This document shows positions 11,341 to 23,276 of a DNA stretch of 64,000 nucleotides, piece by piece. Numbering within the stretch: position 1 is the stretch's first letter; each line of letters starts with the position of its first letter. The position numbers and the translations under genes are program-made. The notes below the pieces were generated by a model. It was not told the origin of the DNA. It was given only the letters and a program-made list of their open reading frames with translations, and did not search any database. Source of the DNA: Sepiola atlantica (Eukaryota > Mollusca > Cephalopoda > Sepiida > Sepiolidae); assembly GCA_963556195.1 (NCBI GenBank), contig OY744525.1, forward strand, positions 60,983,317 to 61,047,316, given 5' to 3'.

Positions 11341-12163
11341 TTCCATGAAAAATGCCAGTATACTGAAATCATATGCCCTTAATAGGGTTAAGATGAAAAT
11401 TCATATCCACTAAATGTACAAAAGCAAGGAAATTCCCAAATTTTTACACTTTTATTGTCATTAATAAAGAGTATGACTACATATCAACCAAACCATTTTA
11501 TTATCACATCACTACAGTATAAATCTCTATGCATGAGTGGATGAAGTGTGTGAGGTGCACTGAAGAAAAATTCCTACAAGTAAAATACATAGCCCTGTTG
11601 TGCTCGCATACCCTTAATGACAATAAAAGTGTACAAATTTGGGAATTTCCATGCTTTTGTACATTTAGTGTATATGAATTTTCATCTTAACCCTATTAAG
11701 GGCATATGATTTCAGTATACTGGCATTTATCATGGAATGTCACTACTTTTGTAAAGGCTATGCCTCAATACAATGGTCATTTTTAAGGTTTTTTGGAATT
11801 TCCTGGAAACTAAGGTATATGGTAAACTGAAGTTAAAATGCCATCAACTAGACCCAAGAACCTCTATGTCTGCCAAAAATCAGCTGAATCCATCAAATAG
11901 TTGATGAGATACAGGGTGGCATATACGTACGTATGTACACACGGATAACACAAAATTATGCCTGACCTTTCTGGATCTCTGGGTTACTTTGACTAATGAT
12001 GCTGAAATTCTACACACTTATAGAACCTATCAAATCAAAATTTTGTGCAAAGTTTTAACTAATTTGGTTTATTGTTTTTTGAGTTATGATTGATCAAAGA
12101 AATGAAATTTCTAGCATAGGCCGTTTTTGATTCTATTAAGGGATAGAGCGCTCTCGCGCTTGT
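11341..12163 (+). repeat. Foldback-containing dispersed repeat, copy 1
   Basis: The left arm (11341-11464) begins TTCCATGAAAAATGCCAG. Its inverted complement is the right arm (about 11614-11737). The arms are about 124 bp and the spacer about 150 bp. Downstream, a unique tail runs to the motif AGGGATAGAGCGCTCTCGCG near 12160. Copies with the same order occur at 28670-29388 (right arm mostly deleted) and 63651-64000 (cut by the window end). No open frame of note. This is probably a non-autonomous element. Target duplication could not be defined because copies start next to TA arrays. Confidence 0.75.
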
Positions 12164-12189
12164 TCAGACTATTGCTCACATTTTGAGTG

Positions 12190-12250
12190 TTGTTTCTCGC
12201 AACGATTTGACCAATATAAGCACCGACCTTCTTTAGGTGTATTTTGACAA
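12190..12250 (-). repeat. Remnant of hammerhead-like SINE tail (family HS3)
   Basis: On the minus strand, TACACCTAAAGAAGGTCGGT is followed by a TATTGGTC segment and CAAATCGTTGCGAG. This matches the 3' module at 25712-25760 and 59892-59942 with substitutions in the core. Confidence 0.5.
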
Positions 12251-12875
12251 TGGCTGTTATTGGTGAATAGCGGGGGGGGAAAAATGTTTTTGTTCATTGT
12301 TCGCACATACGATGGTCGTTAAAATGTCCAAATCTGCTGTGATGTACGTACGAAACGGAAAGAGCGTTGAGTAGTTTTCATTTCTGTATCAAATTCTTTT
12401 CTACCAACGAGATATCCAAGATCTTGTCGAACCTTGGGAAGAAGTTGTAAACAAAATAGAATATATACGTTTTTATTAAACCGTTTAATATTACATATTT
12501 TTAATTTTTAATTTTTACTTGACATTCTAATATCCTTTTAATGATCTGAAAATAAACAGAAATTAACTTAAATTAACTTGGGGGGGGGGGGGAGGGAACT
12601 TCTAAAATTATTTCAAAATCGAATTCTTAAAAGAAAATAGATTCCAAAATTTAAAAACCCAATAGGTACCGAAATTTAAAACAAACAAACAAACCAAAAA
12701 TGTCGAGAACTTAGTTGCCAACTCAGTATTATTAGATAGGACGCGGGATAAATGACACGAGAAGTGATGATAGGAGTAGGAGGAGCAGAAGGGATGTCTT
12801 AACGACAAAAGTCTCATAGCTTAAGTTCCGTGAGTTCAATCTCAGTAAAAGCAGTATATTTTCATTTTATCTTCA

Positions 12876-13995
12876 AACACATCTAAAAATAAATTTTACT
12901 ATAACGCCTAAAAATAAATTTTACTATTACGCCTAATAATAAATTTTACTATTACGCCTAATAATAAATTTTACTATTACGCCTAATAATAAATTTTACT
13001 ATTACGCCTAAAAATATATTTTACTATTACGCCTAATAATAAATTTTACTATAACGCCTAAAAATAAATTTTACTATTACGCCTAATAATAAATTTTACT
13101 ATTACGCCTAATAATAAATTTTACTATTACGCCTAAAAATATATTTTACTATTACGCTTAAAAATAAATTTTACTATTACGCCTAAAAATAAATTTTACT
13201 ATTACGCCTAAAAATATATTTTACTATTACGCTTAAAAATAAATTTTACTATTACGCCTAAAAATAAATTTTACTATTACGCCTAAAAATAAATTTTACT
13301 ATTACGCCTAAAAGTAAATTTTACTATCACGCCTAAAAGTAAATTTTACAATCATGCCTAAAAGTAAATTTTACAATCACGCCTAAAAGTAAATTTTACA
13401 ATCATGCCTAAAAGTAAATTTTACAATCACGCCTAAAAGTAAATTTTACAATCACGCCTAAAAGTAAATTTTACTATTACGCCTAAAAGTAAATTTTACT
13501 ATCACGCCTAAAAGTAAATTTTACAATCACGCCTAAAAGTAAATTTTACTATTACGCTTAAAAGTAAATTTTACTATCATGCCTAAAAGTAAATTTTACT
13601 ATTACGCCTAAAAGTAAATTTTACTATTACGCCTAAAAGTAAATTTTACTATTACGCCTAAAAGTAAATTTTACTATTACGCCTAAAAGTAAATTTTACA
13701 ATCACGCCTAAAAGTAAATTTTACTATTACGCTTAAAAGTAAATTTTACTATTACGCCTAAAAGTAAATTTTACAATCACGCCTAAAAGTAAATTTTACT
13801 ATTACGCCTAAAAGTAAATTTTACTATTACGCTTAAAAGTAAATTTTACTATTACGCCTAAAAGTAAATTTTACAATCACGCCTAAAAGTAAATTTTACT
13901 ATTACGCCTTAAAGTAAATTTTACTATTACGCCTATAAATAACTTTTACTATTATGCCTATAAATAAATTTTGCTATTATGCCTAAAAATAAATG
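12876..13995. repeat. 25-bp satellite array, ~45 units
   Basis: The unit is TAAATTTTACTATTACGCC plus a six-base AAT/AAA/AGT linker; the period is 25 bp. Variants are not scattered. The first part (to about 13310) uses AATAAT or AAAAAT linkers, and the later part uses AAAGTA linkers. Within the later part a CAATCACGCC or CAATCATGCC variant alternates with CTATTACGCC. The array decays at its right edge (13920-13995). The block structure suggests growth by duplication of multi-unit segments. Confidence 0.97.
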
Positions 13996-13999
13996 TTAA

Positions 14000-15245
14000 T
14001 ATTCTATAAACTGAGTTAAATATTTTGTTAATAATGAGAAACGTGTAAAAAGTGGATTGTAAATAAGAATGTTTTGTGAATTCAAATTTAATATATGTTC
14101 CATGAACTACCAATATATAAATTTAACTTTTAAAATGTTTATTTACCACAACGTGACACGGAATGTATACACTAATATATACATTGTGTGTATTTATTCA
14201 GCATTCTTTCGTTTAAGTAAACTTTGGTAAACACAACATAATTATTTCACGTGATGATACCTTTTTTATTTAAAAAATTTTCCTAATTATCTTTTTTGTT
14301 TCAAAATCAAAAAGATTAATGAATGTTTCATCAGTATTACTAATACTTTCGATTCTTAATCCAGGTGACAAAAAATCAACGAACAAACAACTAGAGAAAA
14401 AGAACTGAATTTCCAAAAAAAACAACCGAGAACACCGTATTTGAGGTCGTTAACCGACAAAACAACAAACCAGTGTAGTCCCAAAAGAATGTTTTACAAT
14501 GTAAATCTCAAGGCGACAGAATTAGCATACAAGAATAAATTGTATTTACGTAAAACATTTAATAAAGTTGTTACTACTTTCGTATATAATGTTATTTATT
14601 GTTGGTTGCTGGGTTTTAATAAAATAAATAGTTTCAAGTATTTTTTAATTAAAAATAAAATTATTTTCGTAATGTAATATTTTCGTGTTCTTGACTAAAA
14701 AAATGTTTGAATCAGAGGGAGGCAATTACGTTTTATATTTTTTAAATACTGGTTAATTGAACTAAAATTTGGAAGGTGCATAACGAGGGAAAGAGTGGTG
14801 GTAGTAAAACCAATGTAGCTATTACGAAGAATCGAAAGTGCTTGTAATACTTATGGAACATTTATTAATCATCTCTTAGCGTGGCTGTCACATAATTTTG
14901 ACAAGTCTACCACCTCTAATAACAGACGATACTACATGCGATACTACAACATCACAAATATACACAATAAATTCAGCAATTGACTAATATGTGCATGAGA
15001 AAATGACAATTTTCCATGAGCGGATGGTCAACCTCATTATAAATTCAAGATGGCCGCCATCACAATATGCAAATTAGTGAAATTTTACAATTTATTTTGA
15101 TAGTCCTACTTACATGCTACACATGCCATATACATTGTTTCAGCATATAATGAAAGGTTAAGCTTACAGAGTCATGTTCAAAATAGGTGTGAAAAATAAT
15201 TTTTCTACAAAAAAAATTCAGTGCTCAAACGATTAACAATGTTTG
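14000..15245. other. AT-rich sequence, nothing recognised
   Basis: A 78-codon open frame at 14441-14677 (plus) has no motif and ordinary local composition, so I do not call it. No RNA gene seen. Confidence 0.45.
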
Positions 15246-15252
15246 CTTAATA

Positions 15253-15254
15253 TA

Positions 15255-15287
<33 letters not shown>
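15253..15287. repeat. (TA)n microsatellite
   Basis: A short TA array that abuts the left end of the foldback at 15288. Confidence 0.9.
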
Positions 15288-15289
<2 letters not shown>

Positions 15290-15490
15290 AATAAGGTCTA
15301 AGTAAAGAACAAAGTAAATAGAATAGAAAAAAATCAATACAATCATGCCTCATTTGATTCAATATTTCGTTTTAGTTATGAAACTTTGTCAAGAATCTGA
15401 AACGAAATTTTGAATCAAAGGAAGCAGGATTCTGTGTTGATTTTTTTCGTATTCTATTTACTTTGTTCTTTGCTTGTTATCTTATTCCCA
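15288..15490. repeat. Foldback element (~90-bp arms)
   Basis: The left arm begins GGAATAAGGTCTAAG and the right arm is its inverted complement ending CTTATTCC. The arms share AAGAACAAAGTAAATAGAAT and a GATTCAAxATTTCGTTT segment. The spacer is about 30 bp. On the minus strand the tip reads TTCTTGACAAAG...AAACGAAATATTG, the same plan as the element at 5212-5372. No 8-bp target duplication is visible. Confidence 0.65.
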
Positions 15491-17200
15491 TCTGTATCTA
15501 CACATTCTATCGGATATTCATTCCTTTAAACAAACTTTTATATATATACTAATGTACATTGTAACAACTTTGACCCAACAGGCCACGGGTCGTCTAATTA
15601 TTTTATATAGTCTACATTGACATGGCAAGCTTTGGACACAGTGGGGTTCTTCAGAGGCAAATAGGATTTGTCTTTGTCACTTTTTATGTATTTTCACTAT
15701 TTGTGGAAAGAGTAGTCTGATGATATCGAGGGTTGAAACGGAATTGAATTTTTACTTCTTTGATTTTTATATTTTATCCTGATCACTATCTGATTTTTTT
15801 AAGTATAATTCAGTGGAAGTTGGCAGAGTTTTCATTCCTTATCTGCCCACTACTTCCTACTGTACTTATATATACCGGGCACATAATTTCATAAAACACT
15901 TTTTTCTACATTCATCAGGATGTTACCTCAATTCATATGGATAACTCTTCCGATTTCAGTTAAAAATCCTGTTTGAAAACAAACAAATTCGGTAACTTAC
16001 TCAACTTAATCTTGTATTATTATTATTATTATTATTATTTAGAGGTGTTAACACAAGGCATTAACAGTGATTGCTCACTGACAATAACCAGTAGTATTCC
16101 TTGGAATCTGAATGCCAACAAGTCTCCCCAGATTTCCAGCTGGTGCTACCAGATAAGGCGTCTGAAGATATCGGCTTCCTGACCCAAAATTCACCAAACA
16201 TTGTCTTATTGTTTTTTCTCAATCATCTTCTGCAAAGCCAAAAACAAAAACAAAAACAAAAACACTTCCTCACCTCTCCTTTCCTTTCTCCCTATTCACT
16301 TTCCCTTTCCCTCTCGCTCTCTCCACCCTTTTTATCGTCATTAAAAAAAACTGAAACGGGTTGATATGCCGTAAAACAAAACAACTAAAACAAACACCAT
16401 AAATTAAATATTTGAAGATACAAAGAACTTTAAGCATAAAAACTTTTACCAAAATGACTGGATTCGACATTAAATAACTCGAAAAGGGTTGATATGCCGT
16501 AAAACAAATAACCAGATTTCTAGTACTCTCCATGCCTCTTTCGATATCCGTTGAAAATCATTTTGCTTTATCACAACAGCCATTTACCATTGATTTCTAG
16601 CTGGGACCTGCCTTTGGTCTTCTCTGCGATTTATGCGGCAATAAACCTCCCTACGGTTCAAGTACTCTCCGCATTTTTTTAGTGGAGGTGTGTTTGGTGC
16701 TTTCCCTTTTCAGTCTTTCTATTCTCCTTGAGCTTTCACAACTAATGTGTGTGCTACCATCCGAGGCTAGTGCTACTGTATGTGTTTTTTTTTTCTTGTG
16801 GGAGGGGTCAGTTTATGGAATATTTTGACGTTTTAGTTCCCTTGGGCTCGAGTAATGATTTTCCTATGTTTTTGTTTTATTTCGATTTCAACTTACACGT
16901 GACTGGTTAGCGTTCGTTGTTTATGTGAGATGGTTTCTGCATTCAAGGATTTTCCTCAAAGTTTGGTCGTTTTCATCATTCTCCTGCATTGTGTAGTCTC
17001 AATTTTCCCTTTTATTTCAATTCCTCATTGTCTTTTTTCCAGTTTTTTTTCAGGGATTTTCCTAGTTATTTTACAATTATTGGTATTTTGGTGATCTTTT
17101 TCATGTTCCATATTCCTTTATAATACTTGGATCCGGAGTTCGAATCGTCCGACTGGCAGTACAGTTACTTCACCATACTGACGTGTGTAAGGTAACACGA
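15491..17200. other. Mixed intergenic sequence with short repeats
   Basis: Contains an (ATT)n run at 16013-16039, a (CAAAAA)n run near 16243-16262, and two copies of GGTTGATATGCCGTAAAAC (about 16358 and 16487), a string that recurs at about 28480. The segment 15895-15925 reads, on the minus strand, CATCCTGATGAATGTAG...GAAATTATG, loosely hammerhead-like. No gene is supported. Confidence 0.45.
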
Positions 17201-17224
17201 AACATATTTATGGATATATATAAA

Positions 17225-18135
17225 TATATGAGAGAGAGAGAGAGAAATAAAATGGTGGGAAACAAAGATCAGGATGAAAAAAATGTAGAAGGGAAGAACT
17301 TAGAAAGAAAGAAAGTAAAAATATGTCAAAGAGCAAGAAACAAGGGAGACTAATGGAGAGGTGGGAGGGTGTCGAATAAAAGATAGAAAATGAAATTTAG
17401 ATGAAAAGGAAGAAGATGGAAATAAAAAGAGAAAATGATATAAATGGAATGAGAAGCAAAGAAAGGAACAAAAAAAGGTAGAAGGGTTAGTGTAAGAAAG
17501 TAAGACGAGTCAAGGTTGGGAAAGATGGATCTAGAAAGAAAGATCCATGCTGTAAAATAAAAAGAAACAAAGGATCAAAGTTAGAAAAGTAAGAAGAAAG
17601 AATGGTTAGAAAAGCAAGTAAAAAGGGCGGTTAAAGAGAAAAAAGTAAGAAAAGGGATCAGAGTAATAAAAAGAAAGATCAATATTAGAAGAGCAAGTAA
17701 AAAGGAAAGTTAACAAAGATCGAGTTTAGAATAAAATTTAAAAGAAAAGGGATCAAGGTAATAAAAAGAAGGATCAAGTTTGGAAAAAAAATAAGAAAAA
17801 GGATCATGGTAATAAAAAGAAGGATAAAGTTTGGAGAAAAGTAAGAAAAAGGATCATGGTAATAAAAAGAAGAATCAAGTTTGGAAAAAAGTAAGAAGGA
17901 TCAAAAGGAAGTAGAAGGGTCAAGGTTAGAAAGGAAAAAGATAGGAGTGTTAGAATTAAGAAATAAAGAAGGATCAAGGTTGAAAAATATGGATGTTAAA
18001 GAGATATCAATGTATAAAGGAAGAAGAAAGAAAGATCAAGTTTAGAAAATGAAATAAAGAAGAAAGAAGAGTCAATGTAAGAAAATGAATAAGGATCAAA
18101 GTTAGAAAATGAAGCAGAATCAAGATTAAAAAAAA
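17225..18135. repeat. Purine-rich tandem block
   Basis: Almost pure A/G with a recurring GATCAAGTTTGGAAAA / GTAATAAAAAGAAGG unit of roughly 58 bp, clearest at 17755-17900. The minus-strand Phe/Leu/Ser open frames over it are artefacts. Confidence 0.8.
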
Positions 18136-18915
18136 AAGAATATATAAAGAAAGAGAGAAATCAAAGAAAAGTATAAGAACCCAAAGAAAAAAGATAAAGA
18201 TGAAAAAAGAAAACAATAAGACAGAAAAGAGGAGGTTTCGAACACGAAGAAGAAAAAACTAAACTGGGCGGGACAAATGAGAACAAAAGGGGATCGAGAG
18301 AAAGGCAAAGTCGTGAGCAAAGACATTTCAGAATGAAGCAATCGCAGAATGTGGTACAGTCGTTGGTTTCCGCACATCCCTTCTCCAACGTCTTGGAAAT
18401 GAATGTCGAGGGGAACGACGTGTTTTCTCTGCAAAGGATCTCCTCACCCACCCTGCTGTGTTTTCTCCGGAAGATTCTACATGAATTACACGAGATGAAG
18501 AAACTGGTGTGTAGAAGACGCATCATACCCCTCTCTGCTTCCCCACCTTACTGAAGTGTATGCAGATTTTTACGATCAAAACCATTGATGTACACTGCAC
18601 ATTCATTCATCTGTGCTTGTAATTTCAGGATTAGTCACCTAGAAAATATTATAGAGAGATAGATAGGTATAACATTACATCATATTGAAGAATACAGAAG
18701 ATTATCTATGTATAAACCCTCTCTCTCTCTTATGTATACATTTTGATACAGGGATAATCTTATATTATTTCTAACATATGGTATTGTATCTAAAGAAACG
18801 TATGTACGTATTTTAAATACAAATGTGTCTCTGTGCACACACATATAACATGTATCACAAGTCGGTTGAAAAAAAAACAAAGTGCTCCATCATAGGTCAT
18901 ACAAGAGCTAACATG

Positions 18916-19004
18916 AATTATTTTATTTAAATACTATACATCACAGTGTCTGCATGGGTTACCTCAACAGACACTGTAATATATAGTATTTAAATAAAAT
19001 ATTA
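18916..19004. repeat. Hairpin with ~33-bp arms
   Basis: ATTTTATTTAAATACTATA plus CAGTGTCTG is mirrored by CAGACACTG plus TATAGTATTTAAATAAAAT, with a spacer of about 16 bp. It is immediately followed by a TA array and the MITE at 19029. Confidence 0.75.
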
Positions 19005-19028
19005 TATATATATATATATATATATTTC

Positions 19029-19386
19029 GGTGCTTGTATAATAAAAAGCCGAAAAAAAAGTGTTTTTGTCTTTTAGTGTTCGAGAGGTAAATAAGGGGCA
19101 GGTAACTCTTCACAACAGCTCTAGCTTTCGAACAATATTTTTCTAACCCTAACCCTAAATCCTAACCCTAAACACTACCCCTAACCCTAAACCCTAACCC
19201 TTTTATGTCTAATCGACGTTCTCCTTGCACAGTAGCCACATGTGCAACGCCAATTAAAACCATCAGTTTTGATTACTGGAAAATCTTGCTTAAAATTTGT
19301 GGTAAGAGTTACCTGCCCCTTATTTACCTCTGGAACACTAAAAGACAAAACAAAACTTTGTTTCGGCTTTTTATTATACAAGCACC
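19029..19386. mobile_element. Long-TIR MITE with internal telomeric repeats, 8-bp TSD
   Basis: The termini GGTGCTTGTATAATA and TATTATACAAGCACC are the ends of about 82-bp inverted repeats (19029-19110 and 19305-19386). The flanks carry an exact 8-bp direct duplication, TATATTTC (19021-19028 and 19387-19394). The interior holds an imperfect CCCTAA array (19143-19201). It has no transposase. An 8-bp duplication fits hAT, P, Merlin or Mutator-like superfamilies, and the sequence alone does not decide. The ends resemble those of the elements at 35076 and 60637 (GGTRCTT). Confidence 0.85.
19143..19201. repeat. Interstitial telomeric repeat (CCCTAA)n
   Basis: About ten CCCTAA units with some ACCCCTA and AAACCCTA variants. 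It lies inside the MITE at 19029-19386. Confidence 0.95.
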
Positions 19387-19394
19387 TATATTTC

Positions 19395-20155
19395 TCTTGA
19401 ATCGTCTCGGATTTGTCGCCTCTTTGTCTTTCTGATGATGGGGGCGGGGTGGGGCGTTGAATAAATATTCTTGTATAAAATAGTATAACAAAAATCAATG
19501 ATGGAATTTTTCCCAGGCAACGTAGCCTTTAAATGTACCTGCTCTATCCAGGAGATTGAGCACTTTGGATTGACTAACTTATACCACTTACCAGATATTA
19601 TAATGTATTGTTACTATCGTGATTCCCAAGCAACATCATGTACTTTGTCTATACAACAAAAGACAAATAATTTTTTTCTCCCGGGCAACGCTGCGTTTAA
19701 ACACAACTGCTATATCTAGGATATTGAGCACTTTTTGATTACTATATACCACTACCCATATGCGTAGGTTATAACAGCCTTAATTATTCGTGATTGCTTC
19801 AGACTCTTTCAACAAAATCTGTAAAAGTTATTTTATACCGAAATTGTCAATAAATTATAGAATGGTATAACCTTAAATTAATAGTTTTAGTTATAGATAA
19901 GTCAGTCGGATTTCGACGTCTTACCTAAATAGCAATGCATCTTACAAATCAGTACTTCATTCCGACTAGCATTTTCTTCCTTTCTTCCCTTGCAGCATGT
20001 TATTGCATAAAAACATGCAATTTGCTTCATTTTCTTTCAGAAAATAATGATTCTGACTAAGAAGTTTGTTAGACTGGGGAAATTTCTCTTTAATGGCCTT
20101 AAGAAAATGATAGAAATACTTCTCTACATTTCCATACCTGTGTCCGACTTCGGAT
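19395..20155. other. Intergenic sequence, weak internal repeat
   Basis: 19505-19560 and 19680-19735 share the order GGCAACG..GC.TTTAAA, CTG/CTAT, AGGAxATTGAGCACTTT, so there is an old ~175 bp duplication. No gene is supported. Confidence 0.45.
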
Positions 20156-20164
20156 AAACATTTA

Positions 20165-20830
20165 TATATATTGGTCCCCCGATTTATAAAATCGGGGGAC
20201 CTATGTTTTGAGGCATTTCCGTCCGTCCGTCCGTCCGGATTTTTCTCCGCAACCATCCATTGAATTTCTCTAAAATTTTGCATGAAGTTGTAACTTTGGT
20301 CAGGTTAGAAAGTGACATTCTCCGATTTTTGAAAAATAATCAGGTTAGCCCCCCAGGGGGTTAAAAGTTCCCGAAATGGCAAAAAATGACATTTTTTGCT
20401 CCATAACTTTTCATCCATCACTTCAATTTCTTTGAAACCTGGCCAAAATGTGGAGGCAATTGTTCCTAATAGAAAATAAGTATCGCTGACCTTGGAAAAT
20501 ATCTGGTTCGCGCCCCCAAGGGGTCAAAAGCCCCCTAAAATGGCAAAAAATAACCCTTTTCTCCCATAACGTTTGATCCATCCATTCAATTTTTCTGAAA
20601 CTTGGCCAAAATGTAGAGGCAATTGTTCTGGATATAAAATGAGCATCCTTGACATCAGAAAACTTCTGGTTCGCACCCTCAAGGAGGTCAAAGGGGGTCA
20701 AAAATGCCCCAAATTGCCCAAATTTATTGCATTTTACACTTACCACATCGAGTCACATACAGAGGGGGATCACGCATGCGCGGCTTGTTTACATTGATAT
20801 TAACCTATTTATTTCTTTAAATTACTTTTA
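20165..20830 (+). repeat. Hairpin-headed repeat with ~175-bp tandem units
   Basis: It opens with a near-perfect hairpin (GGTCCCCCGATTT...AAATCGGGGGACC, 20173-20202), then (TCCG)n at 20220-20238. Three related units follow (about 20245, 20405, 20570), each with CCATAACxTTT, TCCATC, CAATTT.TxTGAAA, a GGCCAAAATGT segment, a (C)CCCAAGGGGTCAAAAG segment and ATGGCAAAAAATxAC. The function is unknown. It looks like a transposon body or a satellite-like repeat, not a gene. Confidence 0.65.
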
Positions 20831-20834
20831 TATC

Positions 20835-21735
20835 TTAACAGTGGGTACGAATACAAACACAATAGATTTGCAGATATTACAATTCAGACAGTTCCTAAAT
20901 ATTCCTGACATTGGCGCATATTGTAAATATGCAAACAATCTAATACATTTTCTTTATTGATTACATGTATAATATGCATTTAATTTAACTTTAAAATTAA
21001 TGATACTTTACAGCCAATAATTTCTTAATACAATCCTGTTTACAAATCAGCTACTTCGAAAATCAAAAAATTTGAATGTTTATATTTATCAATCTGTATT
21101 CAATATCAGATAAATAAACACTTATATATTTTACAATAAATATTAGCCTATTCATTTCTTAAAATTTTATTATCCACAGTTTCATTTTCATAGCGGTTTC
21201 TCAGATGAATCATATATTACTTTCTAATAGAGAGTTTAAATGATTCCAAATAAATATCGTTCATACAAAGTCGATGTATGTAACATTTCCTAATGTACGA
21301 ACACATTATATAAATTAGATAGCAAAATAAAGCAATTAAGAAGCAATGCTAAAAAGTCATTTTCTAAATGCTCACAGAGACATTAAAATTATTAGAGAGT
21401 GGTTGAATCAACCTACAGTTAATTATGTATTTCTCTCGCCCGCTCTAAATGAGAAATGGTTGACTTGCTCAGTTAATTAGAACTCACGTCTAATTAGAAG
21501 AATTAAAATGGAAGTTTTTTCAAACATAACGTAATCCCAGAACTATGTTAGCTTGTATTTTGTGTCACTAAGATCTATACAAAAAAGCATTTCAGAAACA
21601 AATGTTGATTCATTCAGCGTTTAGTGCTCAAATCTGTTTCTTTAATTTATTACCAAAAATCTGATTTGATACTAAAATTACTTTCAAAGATTTAAATGAC
21701 TTTATATAATAGTTAGAGCACTCATTTATACTATA
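20835..21735. other. AT-rich sequence, nothing recognised
   Basis: No motif, RNA gene or repeat boundary was found. Confidence 0.45.
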
Positions 21736-22262
21736 TACCGAGTGATTGGAAAGCAACGTCCTATACTTGTCAGTTATACTTGTAAGTTATTACTGAAATG
21801 TAATTCTTATCAGAAATGAATGAGGGGGAGCAAGGGTTATGAATTATGAGTTATTTTTTTCCTTTAGTCCTCACATTTCACGAGCGATGCTTTTGACAAT
21901 AGGGAAAAATGCTCTTTTCTGGGTCAGCTGATGTTTTCAATACTCTCATAGTATTCATCACCATTCATTTGTCAATCTATCCATCATACTGACCTTAATC
22001 TTCGAGTGAGTTTTTAGCCTTCATAAGTGTTGACTCGTTAGTAAAAGAAAGAAAAAAAAAACGAAACTTCCTTTTGAAATCAGTTGATGCGGTTTCCAGG
22101 CAGCTTTAGAAGCTGGTGGCGATTGCTGGCACCCATATCGAATTTTGAATAAAACCCCATGCTATACACTTTCTAAGCATATTCATTTTGTGCCAAATTA
22201 TATTTCAGTAATAAATTACGAGCACTTAATAATAGGAGGTTACTTTCCATTCACCCTGTATA
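21736..22262. mobile_element. Mariner-type MITE carrying a LINE tail
   Basis: The terminal repeats are about 70 bp. The left end begins ATACCGAGTGATTGGAAAG and the right end finishes CTTTCCATTCACCCTGTAT. The arms agree on TTATTACTGAAAT and CCTAT. Flanking TA suits Tc1/mariner-type insertion (known for that superfamily). The interior, about 21960-22060, contains a LINE 3' tail (see the next entry). There is no transposase. Confidence 0.65.
21965..22062 (+). repeat. CR1/Jockey-like LINE 3' tail, copy 1
   Basis: TCGAGTGAGTTTTTAGCC...TCATAAGTGTTGACTCGTTAGTAAAAG matches the tail of the longer LINE fragments at 27940-28440 and 47850-48330, and ends in an A-rich run. Confidence 0.6.
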
Positions 22263-22269
22263 TAAATGT

Positions 22270-23275
22270 GCATTTGTTATAAGGACTAAACAGATTGATT
22301 GAATAATAGATAAAACTGATTGTATTCTTCTACTCTAGATTTTCAAAGAATACTGAAAAGTGAGACATCAGTGTTGCCAATATACATCAGACAGTAGGCG
22401 TTATATTTGAAAGACACCAAATCCTTATGTTTAACTATAGATATTCCTGAAAAAAATACAGATGTTGCTAAAATATGGTAAATTGTCTTTCTGGCCTTAA
22501 AAAAAGACCATGGGCGCTAATGGGTTCATTCTCTCTGCTTTATTTTACAGAACACTAAACCATATAAATCTACGAATTTGCGATGATTTGAAAGTCAGAG
22601 AATAAGGTAAGCAGGCAAGTGACATATCCACTTCACCTAACATTCTTATATTTGTTGAGAACAATTCGGATTAACTTACAAAATACAATGTTAAGAAGAT
22701 TATACCAATATTGCATTGTTCCTGAGCAGAGAACTGGAAAATTCTGTTTTGGTTTTTGGAAGAGTTTTCAAGTACTAAGCCATGGGTTCCAACTAATAAT
22801 CTTTGATATTAAGTGCCATTTTTTTTTCTTTTATATATAACTAGCTGACGCGATCCGACGTTTCCATAGATTATCTGTTTGCAGTCAGAGCAGCCATGCC
22901 TGGGAGTCTTTGACAAATCTATACTTGCAGTTATTTAAATTTCTGTGCTTGAAGTGTATGTACACTTTTAACCGAAAAGATAGAGAATAATTCAAAACTA
23001 AAAAATTAAACTTCTAATCAGAAAAAAAAACAGCATTGACGAAACCCATCTTTCAGAAAAACAATTATATTTGTTTGCTACTGGGTTATAAAAAGAAATA
23101 TTGTTTATTTCTTAAATTTACTAGTAACATATGAAATTGTTCTGATATATAAGGTCCCATTTGATTTTTGTATAGAGGTCACTATCTTAGAATTTTCAGG
23201 TTATAAAGTTTCTCTTCTTGTCAAAAGCTAAACCAGAAACGAAAATTTTCATTTTGAAATATCATATTGATTTAT
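22270..23275. other. Intergenic sequence, nothing firm
   Basis: Includes a CTAGCTGACGCGATCCGACG string at 22842, one of several CTAG-starting junctions in the window (9113, 32630, 50030). No gene is supported. Confidence 0.45.
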
Positions 23276-23276
23276 A

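Noticed and set aside
12876..13995. CRISPR array
   Set aside because: Units are contiguous 25-bp tandem copies with no unique spacers, in a eukaryotic-type sequence.
18126..18554. Overlapping open frames on both strands
   Set aside because: Neither shows a domain, and they overlap the edge of a purine tandem block. A small hypothetical gene cannot be excluded but is not supported.
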